Shown: positions 27,229 to 32,634 of the stretch, piece after piece
Layout: every line of letters begins with the position of its first letter
How positions within the stretch are numbered: position 1 is the stretch's first letter
DNA from: Flavobacteriales bacterium
Lineage (GTDB): Bacteria > Bacteroidota > Bacteroidia > Flavobacteriales_D > Crocinitomicaceae
Assembly (NCBI GenBank): GCA_947463345.1
Contig: CANHSA010000004.1
Span: 1-32,634 of the forward strand
Length of the DNA stretch: 32,634 nucleotides
Reading direction: 5' to 3'
Program-made: the position numbers and the translations under genes
Notes under the pieces: generated by a model
What the model saw: the letters and a program-made list of their open reading frames with translations, nothing else
The model's database searches: none
What the model was told of the DNA's origin: nothing

Positions 27229-27305
27229 AAAAATTATTTTAAGTTGCTGAAGGCTCTTCGAAAAACATGCCAATTGCAGTTTTGCGTCAAAATTGCATAA
27301 TGGAC

Positions 27306-27340
27306 AAAAAAAATGTCAGTATGCGTGACATACTGACATT
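27306..27340 (-). terminator. Intrinsic terminator downstream of secG
   Basis: Perfect 12-bp stem AATGTCAGTATG / CATACTGACATT with 5-nt loop, then T8 on the minus strand. Confidence 0.88.
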
Positions 27341-27360
27341 TGAAATATGGTAAATATGAT

Positions 27361-27669
27361 TTACTGACCTTGGCTTTGACCTTGACCCTGGCCTTGGCCT
27401 TGGTTAGGTGCTTGCTGTTGGGTTTGTGGTGCGGCTTGTTTTGGTGGTTTTGGCTGGCTAATTGAAATACCAAGGCTGAAAACAACGATGGCTGCTGCTA
27501 AGCCCCAAGTGAGTTTGTCGATGAGTTCGTTGGTGCGCTGAACGCCACCAAGCTGAGAAGCTCCACCGAAATCAGCGCTCAAGCCCCCACCTTTTGGGTT
27601 TTGAACATAAACAACGAGAATCAGCAATGCGCTGGCTACGATGATTAAAAAAGAAAGTATTCCTGTCAT
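27361..27669 (-). CDS. secG: Preprotein translocase subunit SecG with G/Q-rich tail
   Basis: [40 protein letters not shown]; two TM segments. Confidence 0.93.
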   Translation of the reverse strand: MTGILSFLIIVASALLILVVYVQNPKGGGLSADFGGASQLGGVQRTNELIDKLTWGLAAAIVVFSLGISISQPKPPKQAAPQTQQQAPNQGQGQGQGQSQGQ

Positions 27670-28526
27670 GATGATGCGTTGAGGTTTTTCTTAAGTATTT
27701 TAATTTGGTTTGCAAAGAAACTCTTTTTTTCCGGATTAAGCAAAATTAATTGCTCATAAACCCCAATTGCTTTGGCGACCGCACCTTGCATGGCGTACAC
27801 TTTGGCTAGGGTTTCAGAAACGGGTATTTGATCTGAGTTCAAGCTTTCTTTCGCTTTTTTTGCAGGCGAATAAAAGTCTTGTTTGGGTTTATCGAACTTG
27901 AGGTATTCCTTTTGATCGTCTTGTGCTTCAGCATCGGTAAAATGCAACCATTGTGAAAACGTTTGTCTTTCTTCCGGAGCACTTGGTTTTGCTACTACTT
28001 GAGGCTCATCAGTACTTTTCTCTTGCGCTGACAGCCCTTCTTGTTCCACCTCCAAGGACTTGAGCTCATCGGTATAGGTGAGGTCGACGAAAGCACTACT
28101 TATGAGGCTTGCACGGAGTAGTTGATCGAGGGGGTCAGGTTCGACGGTTGTTTCGGGTTCTTTAGTATGAATTTCTTCGATTGGATTTTCCTCAATTGGA
28201 TTTTCCTCGATTGGATTTTCTTCAAAAAGAGGTTCTTCGATTGGATTTTCTGTAATTGGATTTTCCGTAATTGACCTTTCTTCGATAACTGAACTTTCGA
28301 CTAGTAAATCGTATAAAATGACTCTGTTTTGAATCGTGAAAGCGTGTTGTTCGAGTGCTTTAGAGAGCCTGACGTCTTTCTCTTTGGCGAGGGTTTTGAG
28401 ATAAAGAATCGAAAAACTTGTGGCGTAGGGATAGGTTTGTTGCAAAGCCTCCAAATCAGAAAGATAGTTGGCTGAACACAAATTTGGATCCGCTATTTGG
28501 GCATGAAGTTGTTCTTGACTTAACAC
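27666..28526 (-). CDS. Hypothetical protein with ENPIE repeats and a TPR-like C-terminus
   Basis: Acidic low-complexity centre ([17 protein letters not shown]) and C-terminal [43 protein letters not shown]-like. Confidence 0.72.
   Translation of the reverse strand: MLSQEQLHAQIADPNLCSANYLSDLEALQQTYPYATSFSILYLKTLAKEKDVRLSKALEQHAFTIQNRVILYDLLVESSVIEERSITENPITENPIEEPLFEENPIEENPIEENPIEEIHTKEPETTVEPDPLDQLLRASLISSAFVDLTYTDELKSLEVEQEGLSAQEKSTDEPQVVAKPSAPEERQTFSQWLHFTDAEAQDDQKEYLKFDKPKQDFYSPAKKAKESLNSDQIPVSETLAKVYAMQGAVAKAIGVYEQLILLNPEKKSFFANQIKILKKNLNASS
28177..28281 (-). repeat. 15-bp tandem repeat array, about 7 units, encoding E-N-P-I-E
   Basis: Units TCGATTGGATTTTCC / TCAATTGGATTTTCC / TCGATTGGATTTTCT / TCAAAAAGAGGTTCT / TCGATTGGATTTTCT / GTAATTGGATTTTCC / GTAATTGACCTTTCT. 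Confidence 0.9.
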
Positions 28527-28535
28527 GCTGCTAAT

Positions 28536-29048
28536 TTACCAATTACTGTATAACTTATTGATGAGGTCTTGCACCATTTGCTCAGAGATTTCGGCAAAGA
28601 GTTTTTGCTCGACATCGGCCAAGTTGGCATTAGCAGAAAAATCGGCAAAACGCGTACTCACCATTTGCCACTCTTCCTCTTTGGGCGCCTTGATTTTAAT
28701 TTTGAGCGAAAGTGCCATGGTGAGGCGGTTGCTACTGGCGTTGTCTGAACCTTGAATGGCTACCGGCTGAACTTGGTAGTTGGTAATGGCGCCTTCTATA
28801 TTGACTTCTCCTGCGCCTAGTTTGGTATTGAGCACAAGGCGCGTATTGTTTTGAACGCCGTCTTTGAGTTGCTCGGTGAGTAAGGGCGCAAAGGAAAGCG
28901 GACAATTGGGCGCGGCGTTTTCCAAATTTTGGATCGTGAAGCTCTGCCACTCTACGGGCATGCCGCCGCTGTCTCGAAAAGAAAAGCTTTCGGGCCAACA
29001 AGAGGTGAGTACCAATGCAAGTGCGCTATATAAGAACCAACGCATCAT
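28536..29048 (-). CDS. lptE: LPS assembly lipoprotein LptE-like
   Basis: Lipobox [57 protein letters not shown]...[18 protein letters not shown] pattern of Bacteroidota LptE. Confidence 0.85.
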   Translation of the reverse strand: MMRWFLYSALALVLTSCWPESFSFRDSGGMPVEWQSFTIQNLENAAPNCPLSFAPLLTEQLKDGVQNNTRLVLNTKLGAGEVNIEGAITNYQVQPVAIQGSDNASSNRLTMALSLKIKIKAPKEEEWQMVSTRFADFSANANLADVEQKLFAEISEQMVQDLINKLYSNW

Positions 29049-30295
29049 TCTACTAAATGGAATTCTTTGATTTTACGGTACAATGTACGTTCCGAAATAC
29101 CGAGTTCTTGGGCTGCATATTTGCGCTTTCCGCGGTGCTTTTCAAGCGCTTTTTGAATGAGTTCGCGCTCGCGGTCCTCTAGACTCAAGGATTCTTCGAG
29201 TTCGATGTGTTCTTCGAATTCTTCGTGACTTGGTGTATTTAGAACATGTGGTAGTTCGGCATGGGTAACAGGAGCAGCTAAAATTCTGGCTGGCGTTGCC
29301 GTCTCTTCGTAAACTTCTTGATAAAGACGGGTAACTGCCGCTGACTGATCGGCGCTTAAATTGATATTTTGAGTGCCACTGGCGATATCTAGGACCAGTT
29401 TTTTGAGTTCAGTGAGGTCTTTTTTCATGTCAAAAAGAAATTTGTACATGAGTTCTCGTTCAGAGATTGACTCTTGGCTTTGGTCATTGCGTTGGAGCCC
29501 GCTGCTTTTCTCGGTAATTGGCGTAAGGTAGGCATTGAGGGTAAGCGCATCGATTTCTCTGGCTGTTTCAATGACGGAAAGTTGTTCCACTAAATTTTTA
29601 AGTTGGCGGATGTTTCCTGGCCACGGGTAACTTAATAGCAATTCGACAGCTGAATCGGTTAATTTGATGGCCGGCATGCGGTATTTGTCGGCGAAATCAT
29701 TGGCAAACTTTCTAAAAAGCAAGTGGATGTCTTCGGCGCGTTGACGCAACGCGGGCAGCGGAATAGGAACGGTACTGAGGCGGTAGTAGAGGTCTTCGCG
29801 GAACTTGCCAGAAGCAATTGCTTTTTGCATATTCTCGTTGGTAGCGGCTACAACCCGCACGTTGGTTTTGAGCGGTTTAGACGACCCTACTCTGATGTAT
29901 TCGCCGGTTTCTAGCACGCGCAACAAACGCACTTGCGTTTGCATGGGTAATTCGGCTACTTCGTCCAAAAAGATGGTGCCGCCGTTTGCCACCTCAAAAT
30001 ACCCCTGGCGGCTACCTTGGGCGCCGGTAAACGAGCCTTTTTCGTGGCCAAATAATTCGGAGTCGATGGTGCCTTCTGGAATGGCTCCACAGTTGACGGC
30101 AATGTATTCACCGTGTTTTCTTGAACTCAGTTGGTGAATAACCTGAGGGATGATTTCTTTACCCGTACCGCTTTCGCCAGTGACAAGCACAGAAATATCG
30201 GTAGGGGCCACTTGCATGGCGATTTCCAAAGCCCGATTGAGCAATGGTGCCGAACCAATGATTCCAAAACGCTGTTTGATCTGCTGAACGTTCAT
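29045..30295 (-). CDS. Sigma-54 activator-type AAA+ transcriptional regulator with Fis-type HTH
   Basis: [10 protein letters not shown] Walker [29 protein letters not shown]-terminal [36 protein letters not shown] start at 30295, not 30535. Confidence 0.92.
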   Translation of the reverse strand: MNVQQIKQRFGIIGSAPLLNRALEIAMQVAPTDISVLVTGESGTGKEIIPQVIHQLSSRKHGEYIAVNCGAIPEGTIDSELFGHEKGSFTGAQGSRQGYFEVANGGTIFLDEVAELPMQTQVRLLRVLETGEYIRVGSSKPLKTNVRVVAATNENMQKAIASGKFREDLYYRLSTVPIPLPALRQRAEDIHLLFRKFANDFADKYRMPAIKLTDSAVELLLSYPWPGNIRQLKNLVEQLSVIETAREIDALTLNAYLTPITEKSSGLQRNDQSQESISERELMYKFLFDMKKDLTELKKLVLDIASGTQNINLSADQSAAVTRLYQEVYEETATPARILAAPVTHAELPHVLNTPSHEEFEEHIELEESLSLEDRERELIQKALEKHRGKRKYAAQELGISERTLYRKIKEFHLVE

Positions 30296-30311
30296 GGTTG
30301 CTGAGTTGAAA

Positions 30312-31745
30312 TTACGGTTGCGCGACGATTTCGCCCATGAGGGTTGCGGAGGTGCAGCTGCTGATGCGCACATGCACATAATTGCCTTTTTCTTGGTTTT
30401 CTCTTGGGAAAACAACCATGGCATTGCTGCCCGTTCTGCCGCAAAGGTGTTCTTCTGATCTTTTGGATTTTCCTTCGATGAGTACTTTTTGTATGGTACC
30501 CACCATGCGCTGATTCGAGGCCAAAGAATGGGCAAGTTGCTTTTCGATGATTTCGTTCAGGCGGCGGCCTTTAACTTCTTCTGGAACGTCGTCAGCGAAG
30601 CGTCTTTCAGCTAAAGTTTTTGGACGCTCAGAATATTTGAACATGTAAGCGAAGTCGTACTGAACGAGGTCCATCAGACTCAAGGTTTCTTGATGCTCTT
30701 CTTCGGTTTCACCACAAAAACCAGTAATGACATCTGTTGAAATGGCACAACCAGGAATGAGGCGCTTGATGGCAGCGATGCGTTCGAGGTACCACTCGCG
30801 TGAATACCCGCGGTTCATGCGGTAAAGAACGTCTGTGTTGCCAGACTGTACTGGAAGGTGAATATAAGGACAAATATTTTCGTATTTCGCCATTATTTCA
30901 AGGACGTCGTCGGTCATGTCTTTGGGGTGCGAAGTACTAAAGCGCACGCGCAACAGCGGTGAAACCAACGCTACCATTTCCATGAGCTGTGCAAAATTGG
31001 TGGTAGGTTCTGCTTCATTTTTGATTTCGCCTTTCGAACTGATATTCCAGCGATAAGAATCGACGTTTTGACCAAGTAGAGTGACTTCGCGGTAACCTTT
31101 GTCAAAGAGATCTTGGCATTCCGAAACTATTGTTTGAGGGTCGCGGGAACGCTCGCGGCCTCTGGTGAACGGCACAACACAAAAAGAACACATGTTGTCG
31201 CAACCGCGCATGATGGTTACAAAAGCAGAAATGCCGCCTTGGTCTAGTCTGACAGGTGAGATATCTGCATAGGTTTCGTCGCGAGACAACAACACGTTAA
31301 CGGCTTTTTGGCCGGTGCCAACTTCATCGATGAGATTCGGTAAGTCGCGGTAGGCATCTGGGCCAGCCACTAAATCGACGAGTTTTTCTTCGTCGAGTAA
31401 GTTCTTCTTCAAGCGCTCGGCCATACAGCCTAAGATACCCACTACTAATTCTGGATTGCGTTCTTTTTTGATTTTGAATTCGGTGAGGCGATTGCGCACG
31501 CGTTGCTCGGCGTTTTCTCTAATGGAGCAAGTGTTGAGTAAAATGACGTCAGCGTCGTCGATGTTGCGTGTGGTTTGGTAACCTTGATCTGAAAGAATAG
31601 AGGCAACAACCTCGCTGTCCGAGAAGTTCATTTGACAACCATAACTTTCTAGATACAATTTCTTTGCGTCTGAATTGTTGGCTGTTGGTATTTCTAAGGC
31701 CGAGCCCTGAACGGACTCATCTATCACTTTGTTTTCGTATTCCAT
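30312..31745 (-). CDS. miaB: tRNA-2-methylthio-N6-dimethylallyladenosine synthase MiaB
   Basis: [40 protein letters not shown] radical-SAM CxxxCxx[12 protein letters not shown]. Start corrected from 31838. Confidence 0.96.
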   Translation of the reverse strand: MEYENKVIDESVQGSALEIPTANNSDAKKLYLESYGCQMNFSDSEVVASILSDQGYQTTRNIDDADVILLNTCSIRENAEQRVRNRLTEFKIKKERNPELVVGILGCMAERLKKNLLDEEKLVDLVAGPDAYRDLPNLIDEVGTGQKAVNVLLSRDETYADISPVRLDQGGISAFVTIMRGCDNMCSFCVVPFTRGRERSRDPQTIVSECQDLFDKGYREVTLLGQNVDSYRWNISSKGEIKNEAEPTTNFAQLMEMVALVSPLLRVRFSTSHPKDMTDDVLEIMAKYENICPYIHLPVQSGNTDVLYRMNRGYSREWYLERIAAIKRLIPGCAISTDVITGFCGETEEEHQETLSLMDLVQYDFAYMFKYSERPKTLAERRFADDVPEEVKGRRLNEIIEKQLAHSLASNQRMVGTIQKVLIEGKSKRSEEHLCGRTGSNAMVVFPRENQEKGNYVHVRISSCTSATLMGEIVAQP

Positions 31746-31761
31746 GGGTTTTCTTGTTCTG

Positions 31762-31793
31762 CAAAAATAGGGCAAATTCAAACTACTGACAAA
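31762..31793 (-). promoter_or_regulatory. Promoter of the miaB operon
   Basis: Minus strand TTTG-N20-TATTTTTG, 16 nt upstream of the ATG. Confidence 0.65.
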
Positions 31794-31901
31794 TTGGCAG
31801 CAAAGGAACTCTCCAAACAATTCAAAAAAAATAACCATAGGTTAAGGTAAAATCCGCACAAAAATGCAACTGACATGTTGATGTATGAATTGTTTTCCTT
31901 T

Positions 31902-31909
31902 TACATTTG
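31902..31909 (+). promoter_or_regulatory. -7 box of topA
   Basis: TACATTTG, 17 nt upstream of the ATG. Confidence 0.55.
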
Positions 31910-31926
31910 TCCCCTAAAATCTCCTT

Positions 31927-32634
31927 ATGGCCAAAAATCTTGTTATTGTCGAGTCTCCTGCAAAAGCAAAAACAATCGAGGGTTATCTCGGTAAAGACTT
32001 CATTGTAAAATCGAGCTACGGGCACGTCCGAGACCTTGCCAAAAAAGGAATTGCGATTGACCTCGAAGCCAATTTTACACCGCAATACGAAGTCAGTCCC
32101 GACAAGAAGCAAGTGGTAGCCGAACTCAAAAAATTAGCGAAGGCAGCCGAGACGGTTTGGCTAGCAACCGATGAAGACCGCGAAGGAGAAGCCATTTCTT
32201 GGCACTTATACGAAACACTCGAGCTCCAAAAGAAAGACACCAAGCGCATTACTTTCAATGAAATCACGAAAACGGCGGTAACACGTGCCATCGAAAATCC
32301 GCGTCAGATCAACCAAGAACTTGTAGACGCACAGCAAGCACGCCGTGTACTAGACCGCATCGTCGGATTTGAACTCTCACCAGTTCTCTGGAAAAAAGTG
32401 CGCCCGAGCCTCTCAGCAGGTCGTGTTCAGTCAGTAGCAGTTAGACTCATCGTTGAACGCGAACGCGAAATCGACAAATTCAATTCCGAAGGATTTTACC
32501 GCGTTCAAGGCGAATTCATGAGCGAAAACGGCTTATTAACAGCCGAGCTCAACCAACAACTCTCCGACAAAAAAGCGGCGCAAGCACTTTTAGCAGAAGC
32601 ACAAAACGCCAAATTCAGCGTTGAAGATGTGCAA
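31927..32634 (+). CDS. topA: DNA topoisomerase I, 3'-truncated by window end
   Basis: Open frame to the end: MAKNLVIVESPAKAKTIEGYLGKDFIVKSSYGHVRDL...ATDEDREGEAISWHL...RRVLDRIVGFELSPVLWKKVRPSLSAGRVQSVAVRLIVERE. Absent from the ORF track because it has no stop in the window. Confidence 0.97.
   Translation, partial: MAKNLVIVESPAKAKTIEGYLGKDFIVKSSYGHVRDLAKKGIAIDLEANFTPQYEVSPDKKQVVAELKKLAKAAETVWLATDEDREGEAISWHLYETLELQKKDTKRITFNEITKTAVTRAIENPRQINQELVDAQQARRVLDRIVGFELSPVLWKKVRPSLSAGRVQSVAVRLIVEREREIDKFNSEGFYRVQGEFMSENGLLTAELNQQLSDKKAAQALLAEAQNAKFSVEDVQ

Noticed and set aside
28177-28281. Repeat array considered as a CRISPR
   Set aside because: Units are 15-bp head-to-tail with no spacers and are in-frame coding.
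31822-32291. Minus-strand ORFs opposite the start of topA
   Set aside because: topA is unambiguous from its N-terminal motifs; these are antisense shadows made visible only because topA lacks a stop in the window.

Overview
The window looks like a housekeeping-rich chromosomal segment from a Bacteroidota (Flavobacteriia-like) genome. Supporting signs are type IX secretion C-terminal domains, DUF4249 and DUF4836-type proteins, no obvious Shine-Dalgarno sequences, and TAnnTTTG -7 promoter boxes. I can support 32 protein-coding genes, two of them cut by the window edges, and one tRNA-Leu(UAG). One of these genes is a 47-aa lipoprotein that falls below the ORF-track cutoff; another is a truncated topA that the track misses because it has no stop in the window. 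Recognisable genes include gltX, folB, rdgB, pyrF, prfA, a peroxiredoxin/thioredoxin/DUF6952 operon divergent from oxyR, tig, mlaE/mlaF, manC, dusB, an SRAP gene, groS/groL, secG, lptE, a sigma-54 activator-type regulator, miaB and topA. I found no CRISPR array, prophage, transposon or defence island, and no clear wholly novel multi-gene system. The most interesting signals are regulatory. (1) A near-identical terminator/promoter/leaderless-start module occurs twice, before prfA and before the SRAP gene. (2) Two intrinsic terminators lie inside the coding sequence of the convergent neighbour. (3) A 17-bp OxyR-type palindrome sits between the oxyR -7 box and its start codon. (4) tig has no visible promoter of its own downstream of the tRNA-Leu terminator. 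(5) An unannotated micro-lipoprotein gene has its own promoter and terminator. (6) A 5'-nucleotidase is split into two genes whose products appear to use different export routes. Family assignments are from reading motifs; no database search was run.
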